A stretch of DNA of 64,000 bases from the NCBI RefSeq assembly GCF_013362815.1, contig NZ_JABFVK010000049.1:1-64000 (forward strand). The letters are read 5' to 3'. The stretch comes from Hamadaea sp. Its GTDB lineage: Bacteria; Actinomycetota; Actinomycetes; Mycobacteriales; Micromonosporaceae. A program made the translations under genes and the position numbers. Positions 24,358 to 33,240 of the stretch are shown here, one piece after another (position 1 is the first letter of the stretch; every line of letters starts with the position of its first letter). The notes beneath the pieces are model-generated. The model was not told the origin of the DNA, did not search any database, and saw only the letters and a list, made by a program, of their open reading frames with translations.

Positions 24358-25190
24358 TCAGACGAACCGCCACAGGTGGTCGTTGGTGCCGTTGTCGTCC
24401 CAGATGACCACCTGCGCGCCTTGTGCGGTCGACGCTCCGGTCACACCGAGGACCCGGCCGCCGTTCGCGCACTGGATCCGGAAGTAGCCGTTCGCGCCGT
24501 ACCGCAACCGCCACCGGTGATCCGCGGTGCCGTTGTCCGCCCACTGCATCACCCGGGCGCCGTTCGCGGTGCTCGCGCCCTCGACGCCGAGCACCTTGCC
24601 GCTGTTGCCGTTGCGCAGGCGGAGATAACCCCCGGTGTCCACGACCGCGGTCCACAGGTGGTCGGCCGTGCCGCTGTCCGCCCACTGCACGACCAACCCA
24701 CCGTCCGCAGTGGACATGTTTTGTACGCCGAGGACGAGCCCGCTGCCGAGATTCTGGATGCGCCGCCCGCCGTTGGGGACGAACCGCCACAGGTTGTCCG
24801 CGGTGCCGTTGTCCGAATCCTGCACGGCCTGCGCGCCGTTGCCCGTCGAGCCGTTCAGAATGCCCAGTAGCTTCGAGCTGTTCACGTTACGCAGCTTGTG
24901 GGTGCCGTCGCCGTTGTCCACGATCGTCCACCGGTGGTCGGCGGTGCCGTTGTCGGTCCACTGCAACACCGTCGCTCCGTCTGCCGTGGACATGTTCTGT
25001 ACGCCGAGCACTTTGCCGCTGTTGACGTTGCGGAGGCGTACGGCCGAACCGTCGACGATCAGCTCCCAGTTGTGGTCGGCGGTGCCGTTGTCGGTCCACT
25101 GCAGAGCGAGCCCGCCGTCGGCCGTCGACATGTTCTGGACCCCGAGCACAAGCCCGCTGGCCGCGTTGACCAGCCGGTATCCGGATCCGG
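24358..25190 (-). repeat. Six tandem ricin-type repeat units inside the GH127 gene
   Basis: The 3' part of the gene carries six in-frame units of about 138 bp. Stretches coding LGVQNMSTADGG and QWTDNGTADH recur with high nucleotide identity, so the array is recent enough to be a target for slippage or recombination. Confidence 0.8.
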
Positions 25191-27084
25191 CGGACCCCGT
25201 GCTCCAGTAGACGCTGTAGTTGAACCCCTGGGCGTCTTGGAACGGGCCGAGGTTGACGGTGGCGCCATTTGCCGTGGCGGTGAACGCCAGCGAGCTCGTG
25301 CTCGTGCGGGTCACCGACGAAGTGGTCAGCGCCGGAAGGGCCGACAACGTAGTGCTGCCGTAGTTCCCGGCCAGCACGGACGGGCCGTAGGTCAGTGCGA
25401 CCACGTTGGCGTTGTCGTTGGCCGGGCGTACGGTGACCTGCATCGGCAGGCGTACGGTCACCGTGTCGCCCGACGTCCAGTTCCTCGTCAGGACCGCATA
25501 CGCGCCCGGGGTCACGGAGATGTCCTGGACGGTTCCGTTCACGCTGACCGTCGCGCCCGACGCCCACGCCGGGATGCGTACGCGCAACGACCAGGAGCCG
25601 CTGACGCTTCCGGTGACGGTCAGCGTCGTCGTGTCGCCGACCGGATACGTGGTGGTCTGAGTGACCGTGATGCCGCGCTGCGACCAGGTGAGCACCGACG
25701 GGATGAACAGGTTCACGGTCAGGGTGGTGCCGTTGTAGAAGTAGATCGAGTCCATCAGTTTGGTGTTGACCTCGACGCCGGTGCCCTGACAGCACCAGAA
25801 CGACGCGTAGTCGGTGCTCCACGTGCCACCGCCCCAGGCCGGGCCGACCCCGCGGTGGCCGCCCGGGTTGAGCGGGGTGAAATAGGTGACGTGGCCATGG
25901 CTGTCGGCCGGGTTCTGCGCGCCGACGACGTGGTTGAGCAACGCCCGCTCGAAGAAGTCGAAGTACGCCGCCTGATCCGGATACAGCTGCCACACCTCCC
26001 GGGTCAGCTTGAGCATGTTGTAGCTGTTGCAGTGCTCGCACGTGTCCTGCGTCAGGTATCCCGCGATGGCGTTCGCGGGCCGGAAGTGCTCGGCCTGGCT
26101 GTTGCCGCCGATCACGTAGCTGTGCGCGTTGACCGTCATCGCCCAGGCGTTGACGGCGATGTCGCGATACCGGGTCGTGCCGGTCGCCTTGTACTCGCGG
26201 GCGGCCCCGATCCACTTGGGCACCTGGGTGTTCGCGTGCAGGCCGTTGAGCTGGTCGGTGTTGCTCGCCAACGGCGTGAACACGGCGGCATGGTCGAAGC
26301 GCTGAGCGGCGGTGAGCCAGCGGGCGTCGCCGGTCTGCTGGTAGAGATCGGCCAGCACCTCGTTCATGCCGCCGAACTCCGTGTTCAGCACCGACTGCAT
26401 CTGGCTCGAACTCAGCCGCGCGGTACGCGTGTCGACCCACCCCGCCAACGCGAGCAGAACGTCTCGGGCCTGCGTACTGCCGAGGTAGCGCCAGACGTCG
26501 AGCAGCCCGGCGAGGGTCTTGTGGATCACGTAGTACGGCACGTTGCCGTTCGACAGCGTCCCCGCTTCGAGGTTGGTGAAATCCGATTCGGGGAAGCCGC
26601 ACAGGTATCCGGCGGCGAATCCGGCCGCACCGTTGTTCGCCTGGCACTTGGCCAGCTCCGCGACCATGTAGACCGCCTTGTCCCGGCAGGTCGTGTCCCC
26701 CTCGACGGCGTACGCCTGCGCCCAGGCGGTCAGGAAGTGGCCCTGGGCATGCGTCCGGAACGGGAACGTCGGCGCATCCCAGCCCCCGTTGGCGGCAGCG
26801 CCGTTGGTCGAGAGCTTGTGGTTGGCGCGGAAGTTGTACAGCAACCGGTCGACGTCGACGAACCGCAGGTACGCCAGCGTCCGGTTCTGATTGTCGAGCA
26901 GGCGGCCGGCGGTCAGCCGCACCTGACCCAGGTCGAAGGCGTACGCGCCGACACCGATGTCGGACCGCGTCGGTGGGACGACTGCGGCTGCTGCGGTTCC
27001 TTCCAGGGCGGGCAGGGCGGCTGCGGCGGCGGTCACTCCGGCGGCCTGCAGCAGACCCCGGCGGCTCAGGGGAAACGAGGGCAT
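24358..27084 (-). CDS. Secreted GH127 beta-L-arabinofuranosidase with six ricin-type repeats
   Basis: A 908-residue exported enzyme. A Tat signal MPSFPLSRRGLLQAAG leads to an Ala-rich cleavage zone near residue 34. The GH127 (former DUF1680) catalytic region covers about 40-620. By comparison with the Bifidobacterium enzyme HypBA1, the zinc and catalytic residues are Glu350 and Cys352 in TCEHCNSYN and Cys431/Cys432 in FWCCQGTG, with Cys431 the likely nucleophile and Glu332 a candidate acid/base. The last roughly 275 residues are six repeats of about 46 residues with GxVLGVxxxSTxxGxxVxxWxDNGTxDHxW, enough for two beta-trefoil lectin domains. The ATG at 27084 follows AAGGGA; longer upstream frames lack a signal peptide. 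Role: arabinose release from plant glycans at the cell exterior. Confidence 0.92.
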   Translation of the reverse strand: MPSFPLSRRGLLQAAGVTAAAAALPALEGTAAAAVVPPTRSDIGVGAYAFDLGQVRLTAGRLLDNQNRTLAYLRFVDVDRLLYNFRANHKLSTNGAAANGGWDAPTFPFRTHAQGHFLTAWAQAYAVEGDTTCRDKAVYMVAELAKCQANNGAAGFAAGYLCGFPESDFTNLEAGTLSNGNVPYYVIHKTLAGLLDVWRYLGSTQARDVLLALAGWVDTRTARLSSSQMQSVLNTEFGGMNEVLADLYQQTGDARWLTAAQRFDHAAVFTPLASNTDQLNGLHANTQVPKWIGAAREYKATGTTRYRDIAVNAWAMTVNAHSYVIGGNSQAEHFRPANAIAGYLTQDTCEHCNSYNMLKLTREVWQLYPDQAAYFDFFERALLNHVVGAQNPADSHGHVTYFTPLNPGGHRGVGPAWGGGTWSTDYASFWCCQGTGVEVNTKLMDSIYFYNGTTLTVNLFIPSVLTWSQRGITVTQTTTYPVGDTTTLTVTGSVSGSWSLRVRIPAWASGATVSVNGTVQDISVTPGAYAVLTRNWTSGDTVTVRLPMQVTVRPANDNANVVALTYGPSVLAGNYGSTTLSALPALTTSSVTRTSTSSLAFTATANGATVNLGPFQDAQGFNYSVYWSTGSAGSGYRLVNAASGLVLGVQNMSTADGGLALQWTDNGTADHNWELIVDGSAVRLRNVNSGKVLGVQNMSTADGATVLQWTDNGTADHRWTIVDNGDGTHKLRNVNSSKLLGILNGSTGNGAQAVQDSDNGTADNLWRFVPNGGRRIQNLGSGLVLGVQNMSTADGGLVVQWADSGTADHLWTAVVDTGGYLRLRNGNSGKVLGVEGASTANGARVMQWADNGTADHRWRLRYGANGYFRIQCANGGRVLGVTGASTAQGAQVVIWDDNGTNDHLWRFV

Positions 27085-27167
27085 GACGGATCCCTTCGTA
27101 CGACGCGGTCGGCGACGACCGCGGGAGCGGTGAGGTTCCGTTGCGGGGACGGGGCAACGCCGCCCAG

Positions 27168-27181
27168 TGTTAACGTTCACA
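27168..27181. promoter_or_regulatory. Palindrome TGTTAACGTTCACA upstream of the GH127 gene
   Basis: A 14-bp dyad with six of seven pairs matched, centred on AACGTT, about 85 bp upstream of the GH127 start. LacI-type operators often have this CG-centred form. A weaker AACGTT-centred sequence occurs at 5701-5714 before the mannanase. Confidence 0.4.
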
Positions 27182-27210
27182 TCGGTATCCGTCAAGCCCT
27201 CGATGACGCG

Positions 27211-28194
27211 TCAGGCGCGGATGCGCCACAGGGCGAACCCGGCGAGCAGCACGGTGAGCCCGAGGAACACCGCCAGCTCGATCCATTGGAACCGCCAGTA
27301 GCGGTCGGCCGGGTGATAGGTGTAGCTGAAGTGGATGTTCTGCGAAACGGTGCAGGCCATGTCCTCCTGCTGATTCGACCCGTGGCACTTCTCGGACTGC
27401 GCGGCGGTGTAGGGAGTTCCGTCGGCGTTGTAGAGCTTGCTCGTCGTCGTCAGCGACCACGCCCCGGGCATGGTGTAGCCGTCGATGCGCGCCCCGTCCG
27501 GCCCGATGCCCATGAAGTCCGAGCGCGACATCGCCGCCAGGTCCAGCTTCACCGTGGTGGTCACCGGTGTCATGAGGTGCTGGCGTACGGCGATCGGCAT
27601 GACGACTTGCAGCACGGCGAAGACGGCAAGCGTCACCGCCATGGCGGGCAGCGTACGCCGGACGAGCAGCCCGATCACCGTCCCGAGCAGGAAAGCGAAG
27701 GCGGCGTACCCGATGGGTGCGAGATTGCGCGACGCGAACGCCAGCGCGCCGAATCGACCACCGACCAGCTGGTCGTAACGACTGGCGCTCCAGGTCAGCA
27801 GCAGGCTGTAGAGGCCGGTGACGGCCATGGCCGCCAGACCGAGGACCGCGAGTTTGACCGCGAGCCAGTGGACCCGGGTGATGCTTTGGTTCCACACCAT
27901 GCGATCGGTCTTCTCCTCTAGCTCCCGCGTGATCAGCGGCGCGCCCCAGAAGACCCCGATCAGCGCCGGGACCCCGAGCAGCACCGCTCCGGCGAGCGCG
28001 ACCGGTACACCGTAGGCGTCCTCGAAATCGCGGCGAGCACTCGTGCACATCTCGGGCAGACAGCCGACGATGTCGGTGGAGTACGCGTGCCGCATCTGGT
28101 TTCCGAGCACCACGAGGTAGATCGCGAGAACGGCCAGCGCACCCGCCGCGACCGCGGCCTGCGTGCGGAACTGCCGCCAGGTCAACCAGATCAT
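27211..28194 (-). CDS. ABC transporter membrane subunit (ABC-2 type), module A
   Basis: A 327-residue membrane protein, MIWLTWRQFRTQA at the N-terminus, with about six hydrophobic segments. A large extracytoplasmic loop between the first two holds Cys residues (VGCLPEMCTS), and another lies before the last helix (SEKCHGS, EDMACTV). GVFWGAPLITRELEEKTDRMVWNQSITR is the conserved cytoplasmic motif of this actinomycete group. The start overlaps the stop of the ATPase gene (28191) by four bases. It is a clear paralogue of the protein at 56046-57092, including the end motif DRYWxFQWxEL. Probably an exporter or stress-linked transporter; the substrate is unknown. Confidence 0.85.
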   Translation of the reverse strand: MIWLTWRQFRTQAAVAAGALAVLAIYLVVLGNQMRHAYSTDIVGCLPEMCTSARRDFEDAYGVPVALAGAVLLGVPALIGVFWGAPLITRELEEKTDRMVWNQSITRVHWLAVKLAVLGLAAMAVTGLYSLLLTWSASRYDQLVGGRFGALAFASRNLAPIGYAAFAFLLGTVIGLLVRRTLPAMAVTLAVFAVLQVVMPIAVRQHLMTPVTTTVKLDLAAMSRSDFMGIGPDGARIDGYTMPGAWSLTTTSKLYNADGTPYTAAQSEKCHGSNQQEDMACTVSQNIHFSYTYHPADRYWRFQWIELAVFLGLTVLLAGFALWRIRA

Positions 28195-29069
28195 CGGGCC
28201 ACCTCCAATCCACGCACCGACGCCACCGCCGCGCGAGTCATGTACGCCAAGCCGACGTCTTCGAGGTCGGCGTGCTCGGCGCCGGTAATCGGCACGGAAC
28301 TGCGGACGATCACGGTGGTCTCCCGGGCGGTGCGTTCGGTGTGAATGACTTCTGCCCCGGCCGGCAACCGATCGGCCTGCTCGGCCTGCTCGCCGGTGAG
28401 CCGGTAGTGCTCGGCCAGCACGTCGGGCACGTCCCCGGCGAGCTGAATCCGGCCGCCGGCCAGCACGATGAGGTGGTCGCAGACCCGTTCCAAGTCGCCG
28501 AGCAAGTGGGAGGACAGCACGACGCTGACCCCGAGTTCGGCCACGAACTCCAGCAGATCCCGCAGGAAGGCGCTGCGAGCCAGCGGATCGAGCGCGGCCA
28601 CCGGCTCATCGAGGATCAGCAGCTCGGCCCGTTTGGCGGCGGCCACGGTCAGGGCGAGCTGCGCGCGCTGGCCGCCGGACAGCCGGCCCGCCTTCTGCGC
28701 GGGGTCGAGGCCCAGCTGCTCGACGCGCCGCCGGGCCAGCGCCATGTCCCAGCGCCGGTTCAGCCTGCGGCCCAAGGTCAGGTGGTCGGCGACCGACAGC
28801 CCCGCGTACACCGGGGCGTCCTGCGCGACGAATCCGACTCTCGCCAGCTGCGCCGCTCCGGCCGCCGGGCGGTCGCCCAGCACGGTGATCGTCCCGCTGG
28901 TGGGCGCGATCAGGCCACAGGTCAGCCCCAGCAGCGTGGATTTGCCCGCGCCGTTCGGGCCCACCAGGCCGACGATCCGCCCACTTGGTACGCACAGCGT
29001 GCAATCGGTCAGCGCCGCCTTATGGCGGTAGCGCTTGCCGAGATCACGTGTCTCGATGATCGGTGTCAT
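28191..29069 (-). CDS. ABC transporter ATP-binding protein, module A
   Basis: A 292-residue ATPase: Walker A GPNGAGKST near 38-46, Q-loop VAQDAPVYAGLSV, signature LSGGQRAQ, Walker B LLILDEPVAALDP and switch His in SSHLLGD. A C-terminal extension of about 70 residues after the ATPase core (VIHTERTARETTVIVRSSVP) is shorter in the module B paralogue. The ATG at 29069 puts strand 1 at the N-terminus; the frame is open further upstream but runs across the divergent response-regulator gene. It is the first gene of the two-gene operon and is divergent from the response regulator, which is its likely activator. Confidence 0.92.
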   Translation of the reverse strand: MTPIIETRDLGKRYRHKAALTDCTLCVPSGRIVGLVGPNGAGKSTLLGLTCGLIAPTSGTITVLGDRPAAGAAQLARVGFVAQDAPVYAGLSVADHLTLGRRLNRRWDMALARRRVEQLGLDPAQKAGRLSGGQRAQLALTVAAAKRAELLILDEPVAALDPLARSAFLRDLLEFVAELGVSVVLSSHLLGDLERVCDHLIVLAGGRIQLAGDVPDVLAEHYRLTGEQAEQADRLPAGAEVIHTERTARETTVIVRSSVPITGAEHADLEDVGLAYMTRAAVASVRGLEVAR

Positions 29070-29091
29070 GCCGACCAGTTCTAGTGAGCAT

Positions 29092-29136
29092 GCGGTCACA
29101 AGAGCGTCCGCGCCGCTGTGACCGCACTGTGACGGC
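29092..29136. promoter_or_regulatory. GTGAC repeat cluster in the divergent ABC/two-component gap, module A
   Basis: GCGGTCACA (29092-29100) is the exact reverse complement of TGTGACCGC (29117-29125). A further copy, TGTGACGGC (29128-29136), follows as a direct repeat 11 bp after the second. The 11-bp period is what OmpR-type dimers recognise. A similar GTGAC array lies in the equivalent gap of module B at 55207-55271. Confidence 0.6.
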
Positions 29137-29156
29137 AGGCCCGTTAACCTCGGCTG

Positions 29157-29810
29157 ATGAGGGTGCTGGTGGTCGAAGACCAGACGGAGCTGGCCGACTC
29201 CGTCGCCCGGGTGCTGCGCCGCGAGGGCATGGCGGTCGACGTCGCGTACGACGGGACGGCCGCGCTCGAACGCACCCAAATCGTGGACTACGACGTCGTC
29301 GTCCTGGATCGCGACCTGCCCGGAGTGCACGGCGACGACGTATGCCGGGCGCTCGTCGGCCGGGAGGCGCCGAGTCGCGTACTGATGCTGACGGCTTCGA
29401 GCACGATCGCCGAACGAGTGGAGGGCCTGGGACTCGGGGCGGACGACTACCTGCCCAAGCCGTTCGCGTACGCCGAACTCGTGGCCCGCATCCGCGCAGT
29501 GGGCCGGCGTACCACCCCGGCCGCCCCGCCGATCCTCGTCCACGGCGACCTCCGAGTCGACCCGGGGCAGCGCCTCGCGACCCGGGCGGGTGAGCGCCTT
29601 TCGTTGAGCCCCAAGGAGTTCGCCGTCCTCGAATACCTGCTGACCGCCCAGGGCCGGGTCGTCTCCGCCGAAGAACTGCTCGACCGAGTGTGGGACGAGG
29701 CCGCCGATCCGTTCACCACCACCGTCAAGGCGACGATCAACCGGTTGCGTACCAAACTCGGCGAGCCGCCGGTCATCGAGACCGTCAACCGTTCCGGCTA
29801 CCGGCTGTGA
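29157..29810 (+). CDS. OmpR-family response regulator, module A
   Basis: A 217-residue regulator. The receiver domain covers about 1-115, with phosphoacceptor Asp51 (VVVLDRDLPG), the acidic pair near residues 7-9 and Lys in LPKPFAYAEL. A winged-helix DNA-binding domain follows at about 122-217 (LSPKEFAVLEYLLTAQGRVVSAEELLDRVWDEAADPFTTTVKATINRLRTKLG). It is cotranscribed with the histidine kinase, whose GTG overlaps the stop codon. It probably regulates the divergent ABC genes through the GTGAC repeats. Confidence 0.93.
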   Translation: MRVLVVEDQTELADSVARVLRREGMAVDVAYDGTAALERTQIVDYDVVVLDRDLPGVHGDDVCRALVGREAPSRVLMLTASSTIAERVEGLGLGADDYLPKPFAYAELVARIRAVGRRTTPAAPPILVHGDLRVDPGQRLATRAGERLSLSPKEFAVLEYLLTAQGRVVSAEELLDRVWDEAADPFTTTVKATINRLRTKLGEPPVIETVNRSGYRL

Positions 29811-30931
29811 AGCCGACCGAGCCGGCTGACGCGCCGCCGCAGCGGCTCCGCCGCCGCTTCACCGCGCTCTACGGCCTGATGTCGGTGCTGTCCGGCGTCA
29901 TCCTGCTCGCCATCGTCTTCGTCCTGGCCCGGGATCTCCCACCGGCCGACGCGCCCGCCCCGGCCGGTGGCCCGACCGCCGGCACCGAGATCATCGGCGT
30001 GCCACCGGCCGCCTTCCTCGACTTCCGATCCGACATCCTGCTCGTCTGCGGCATCGCGCTGGTGATCATGGCCCCGCTGTCGCTCGGCCTCGGCTGGCTG
30101 TACGCCGGGCGCATGCTCCGCCCGGTACGCCGGATGGCCGGCCGGCTGCGGCACATCTCCGGCTCCACCGTCCACGAGCGCCTGACCGTCACCGGTCGGC
30201 GCGACGAGTTCAAAGACCTCGCAGACACGATCGACGGACTGCTGGCGCGCCTGGAAGCGGCGTTGGACGGGCAGAAACGATTCGTCGCCAACGCCGCCCA
30301 CGAACTGCGTACGCCGTTGACGGTCGAGCACGCGCTCATCGAGGAACCGCTGATCGACCCCGACGCCACCGTCGAGGCGTACCGGGCGAACTTCGAACGG
30401 CTGCTCGCTGTGAACCGCGAGCGTGGCCGATTGCTGGAGGCGCTCCTGACCTTGGCCGACAGCGAGCAGAACGGCAGTCGTCGCGACGAACTCGTCGACC
30501 TCGCCGGTCTGGTACGCCAGGCGGTCGACGATCGGACGGCGGCGGCCGAACTCCGAGAACTGCGCGTCAAAGCCTCCGTACGCCCAGCCCGGCTGCACGG
30601 CGATCCGGCCTTGCTCGCCCGGCTGGTGGCGAACCTCTTCGACAACGCCCTCCACTACAACGTCCCTGGTGGCGTGATCGAAGTCGGCACCCGGACGGAT
30701 ACCGGCCTCGCCGTGCTCGTCGTCTCGAACACCGGCCCAGTCGTCCCGCCCGACGAGGTGCAGCGCCTGTTCGAGCCGTTCCAGCGGCTGCACCGGGTCG
30801 CCGACGACGACCGGCATGGGCTCGGGTTGTCCATCGTGCGAGCCATCATCGCCGCGCACTCCGGGCAGCTCACCGTGACCGCTCGGCCGGACGGCGGGCT
30901 CACCGTGGAAATCGCCTTTCCCACCACTTAG
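29807..30931 (+). CDS. Sensor histidine kinase, module A
   Basis: A 374-residue membrane kinase. Two transmembrane helices (about 22-41 and 77-100) flank a short extracytoplasmic loop of some 35 residues rich in Ala, Pro and Gly. A HAMP region follows at about 100-150. The phosphoacceptor is His165 in AAHELRTPLT. ATPase motifs are NLFDNALHYN and HGLGLSIV. The GTG start at 29807 overlaps the response-regulator stop. The small outer loop suggests it senses a membrane-level stress such as an antibiotic or peptide rather than binding a large ligand outside. Confidence 0.92.
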   Translation: MKPTEPADAPPQRLRRRFTALYGLMSVLSGVILLAIVFVLARDLPPADAPAPAGGPTAGTEIIGVPPAAFLDFRSDILLVCGIALVIMAPLSLGLGWLYAGRMLRPVRRMAGRLRHISGSTVHERLTVTGRRDEFKDLADTIDGLLARLEAALDGQKRFVANAAHELRTPLTVEHALIEEPLIDPDATVEAYRANFERLLAVNRERGRLLEALLTLADSEQNGSRRDELVDLAGLVRQAVDDRTAAAELRELRVKASVRPARLHGDPALLARLVANLFDNALHYNVPGGVIEVGTRTDTGLAVLVVSNTGPVVPPDEVQRLFEPFQRLHRVADDDRHGLGLSIVRAIIAAHSGQLTVTARPDGGLTVEIAFPTT

Positions 30932-31050
30932 CCTCTCGGCTGAGTCGATCACCGTTGAGCGCCTCGGCCCGGCCGGTCACACCGCGTAAGCCGTCCTAGG
31001 GTGCTGGGTCAGTGGCCTGATCGTTGCCCGTCACCGCTATCGTGCTGCCC

Positions 31051-32235
31051 GTGACTGATCAAGGTCCCATCGAGTACGTCGGCCGCAAGAAGCTCCGGCC
31101 CCCGAAGCAGCCGAAGCAGCGGCCTGCTCAGCCGTCGGCCCCGGCGGCGGCGGAGGATCAGCGGACCGGCCGTCCACCGAGGAAGTCGTCGCGGTGGGGT
31201 TGGCTGCAGGCGCTCCTCGTCTTCGCCGGCATCGTCGCGGCCTTCATCGCGTACGCCTTCCTCGGCAGAATCCTGCGCCCGGCGTACGTGGCCGCCGCTT
31301 GCAATCTGTCGGCATGTTCCACCGGCGGCATGGTCGTCGCCGGCTGGCTTGTCATCGCCCTGCCCGCCCTGCTCATCGGCGCGTCGGTGATCGTTGAGTC
31401 CCGGGCCACGATCGCCCGGCGGCAGGGTCGCACCGAGCAGGTGCGAGCCGGGCGGACGACTAGACGAGTCCTGCTCGGGCTCACGATCGCCGCCGTGTTG
31501 ATGGCACTCACCTTCGTCCCCGGCCGCCGACGCAACGACCTGTCCGACCTGGTGAAGGGGCCCGGTGCGGATCAGTTCATCGACGGCTTGATGTGGGGGC
31601 TCGCGGGCGTCGGGGCGGCCTTGGCGATGATGGCCCTCCTAGGTGCGATCGGCCGGAAGGCACCGGCGGTTCGACGTCACTATGCCGTCATTTCCGCCGC
31701 CCTCGGCACGATGTTGCTCGTCGCCGCCATCCCGGTGGCGGTTTCCAACACCTACTCCACCGCGACGACCGCCGAGGAGATCTTCCCTGTCGTGCTCGAG
31801 ATGAACGACGACGTCCTCACCCGGACTGCGACGGCGAACCAGCGCGGCTGCGACGGAGTGCTGCCCGACGACTCGTTGCTACACGTCGAGAACTGCATCC
31901 TATCGCTGCGGGTGGCGTACCGGACGGATGACAGTGATGCGGTCGCCGACCTTTGGGCGGTGCTCTACACCAGCAACGACGCCGCCCGGGCCGTACGCGC
32001 GGCGCTCCCCTCCGCTTCGTCGGACACCCGGATCGCGGTCTACTCGACGACCCAATCCTGGCTGCTCCTGGGCACCGCCGCGCACGCCGACGGCAGCACC
32101 ATCGCGAAGGCGGATCGGGCCTGGGTGGTCTGGCCGTTGCGGCAGGTGGCGTACCGGTTCATCGGATTCCACAATGGACTGCTCATCGACCCCGACCCGG
32201 GCGACGAGGTCCATCCCCGTGGCGTGGCGGGCTGA
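31051..32235 (+). CDS. Multi-pass membrane protein, unknown function
   Basis: A 394-residue protein. It has a Lys/Pro/Gln-rich cytoplasmic tail (about 1-47) and about five transmembrane helices at roughly 49-72, 90-114, 138-156, 177-200 and 209-230. An extracytoplasmic C-terminal domain of about 160 residues follows, with two Cys (RGCDGVLP and VENCILSL) that may form a disulfide. The start is uncertain: TTG 31024, GTG 31042 and GTG 31051 are in frame, and 31051 (MTDQGPIEYVGRKK) looks most natural. It lies 120 bp after the histidine kinase but is probably independent. No family recognised. Confidence 0.65.
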   Translation: MTDQGPIEYVGRKKLRPPKQPKQRPAQPSAPAAAEDQRTGRPPRKSSRWGWLQALLVFAGIVAAFIAYAFLGRILRPAYVAAACNLSACSTGGMVVAGWLVIALPALLIGASVIVESRATIARRQGRTEQVRAGRTTRRVLLGLTIAAVLMALTFVPGRRRNDLSDLVKGPGADQFIDGLMWGLAGVGAALAMMALLGAIGRKAPAVRRHYAVISAALGTMLLVAAIPVAVSNTYSTATTAEEIFPVVLEMNDDVLTRTATANQRGCDGVLPDDSLLHVENCILSLRVAYRTDDSDAVADLWAVLYTSNDAARAVRAALPSASSDTRIAVYSTTQSWLLLGTAAHADGSTIAKADRAWVVWPLRQVAYRFIGFHNGLLIDPDPGDEVHPRGVAG

Positions 32236-32239
32236 CCCG

Positions 32240-32806
32240 TCACTGGCTGCCATGATCACCGACGAGTAACCGCAGAACCGGCCGGGCGGCCTCCACCGGA
32301 TCGGCATCGGGCGGCATGCGCAGCGCGCCGCTGATCCACAAGCTGGCGAAGCCGTGCGCGATCGACCAGGCGGCCAGCGTCGCGTCCCCCGGCCGGGCGG
32401 CCGCGCCCGGCACCGCGTTGGAACCCTTGCGCAGCACCTCCGCCGCGCGCGTCTCGGCTGCCCGCAGGGTCTCGTCGTCGGGCCGGTACAGGGCGGGCTG
32501 GAACATCACCGAGAAGTGCACCGGATGACCGACGGCGAATCCCACGTATGCGACTCCGGCGGCGAGGAAGTCCGGCTGCGCTTCCTCGAGCGCGTCGGCG
32601 AGCAGGCCGAATCCGTCCGCCGCGATCGCCGTCAGGACGCCCGCCTTGTCACCGAAGTGGTACGCCGGAGCCGCGTGCGAGACCCCCGCCCGGCGGGCGA
32701 GTTCCCGCAGGCTCCAGCCGTCGAGACCGGACTCCCCGATCGCCTCGACGGCGGCGGAGACGATGGTGCGGCGCAGGTCTCCATGGTGGTATCCGGCCTT
32801 GGTCAC
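32240..32806 (-). CDS. TetR-family transcriptional regulator
   Basis: A 188-residue regulator starting at GTG 32806 behind a GGAGGA site (MTKAGYHHGDLRRTIVSAAVEAI). This KxGYHHGDLR opening is typical of a TetR subgroup with a TetR_C_13/WHG-type effector domain. The helix-turn-helix is LRELARRAGVSHAAPAYHFGDKAGVL at about 38-62. The effector domain follows at about 75-185. It ends four bases from the preceding convergent gene. A short dyad CTTG-N7-CAAG at 32829-32843 lies just upstream and could be its operator. Target unknown. Confidence 0.87.
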   Translation of the reverse strand: MTKAGYHHGDLRRTIVSAAVEAIGESGLDGWSLRELARRAGVSHAAPAYHFGDKAGVLTAIAADGFGLLADALEEAQPDFLAAGVAYVGFAVGHPVHFSVMFQPALYRPDDETLRAAETRAAEVLRKGSNAVPGAAARPGDATLAAWSIAHGFASLWISGALRMPPDADPVEAARPVLRLLVGDHGSQ

Positions 32807-32875
32807 GGCGTTCCTCCAGTCCAGCCAACTTGCCAATGACAAGATATCGCATACGGACGGGCTTCGGCCATCGCG

Positions 32876-33157
32876 CTAGCGTCGGCGCTTGAACGGCGTG
32901 GGAGCGCCGTCCTCGACGTAGATCTGCCGGAACGTGGCCCAGCTCATGCCGTCGGCCCGGGCCGCCACCGGACGCCCGTCCGCGTCGAAATTGAACGGCC
33001 CGCTCTCCACCTCGCCGACGAAGCCGTCCATGAACGCCTCCGCCTCGTCCACCGCCGCCTCGAACTCCTGTTCGGTGGCGTAGTCGGCCGACCGGATGTG
33101 GAATGCGAGCTGGAGCTCATCGAATGCCTCGCCCCAGTAATAGTGGTACTGCGTCAT
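32876..33157 (-). CDS. Small hypothetical protein
   Basis: A 93-residue acidic protein starting MTQYHYYWGEAFDELQLAFHIRSAD, with an aromatic N-terminus, a Glu-rich central helix and a basic tail (TPFKRRR). An upstream in-frame start would add 30 Arg/Pro-rich residues and run through the operator at 33203, so the ATG at 33157 is preferred. It is divergent from the persulfide dioxygenase gene, with 83 bp between starts. The motif content gives no function; the shared control region hints at co-regulation only. Confidence 0.6.
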   Translation of the reverse strand: MTQYHYYWGEAFDELQLAFHIRSADYATEQEFEAAVDEAEAFMDGFVGEVESGPFNFDADGRPVAARADGMSWATFRQIYVEDGAPTPFKRRR

Positions 33158-33198
33158 GTCTGTAGGACGCGCAGGAGGTCGCTTCCGGTTGCGCCTGC

Positions 33199-33219
33199 TA
33201 CAATACCCCCCAGGGGTAT
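33199..33219 (+). promoter_or_regulatory. CsoR/CstR-type operator overlapping a -10 element
   Basis: ATACCCC, three-base spacer, GGGGTAT (33203-33219) is the classic A/T-flanked C-tract, G-tract dyad bound by CsoR/CstR proteins. A good -10 hexamer TACAAT (33199-33204) overlaps its left arm, so binding would block the promoter. The controlled gene is the persulfide dioxygenase-rhodanese gene, which favours the sulfide-sensing CstR type over copper-sensing CsoR. Confidence 0.8.
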
Positions 33220-33240
33220 ACGAACCAGGAGTTGGCACCA

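Noticed and set aside
24358-25190. Possible CRISPR or satellite array
   Set aside because: Repeats are in-frame protein-coding units of about 138 bp without spacers; they are ricin-type lectin repeats.
24898-27921. 1007-codon plus-strand open frame
   Set aside because: Antisense to the GH127 gene, whose catalytic cysteines and repeats are unmistakable.
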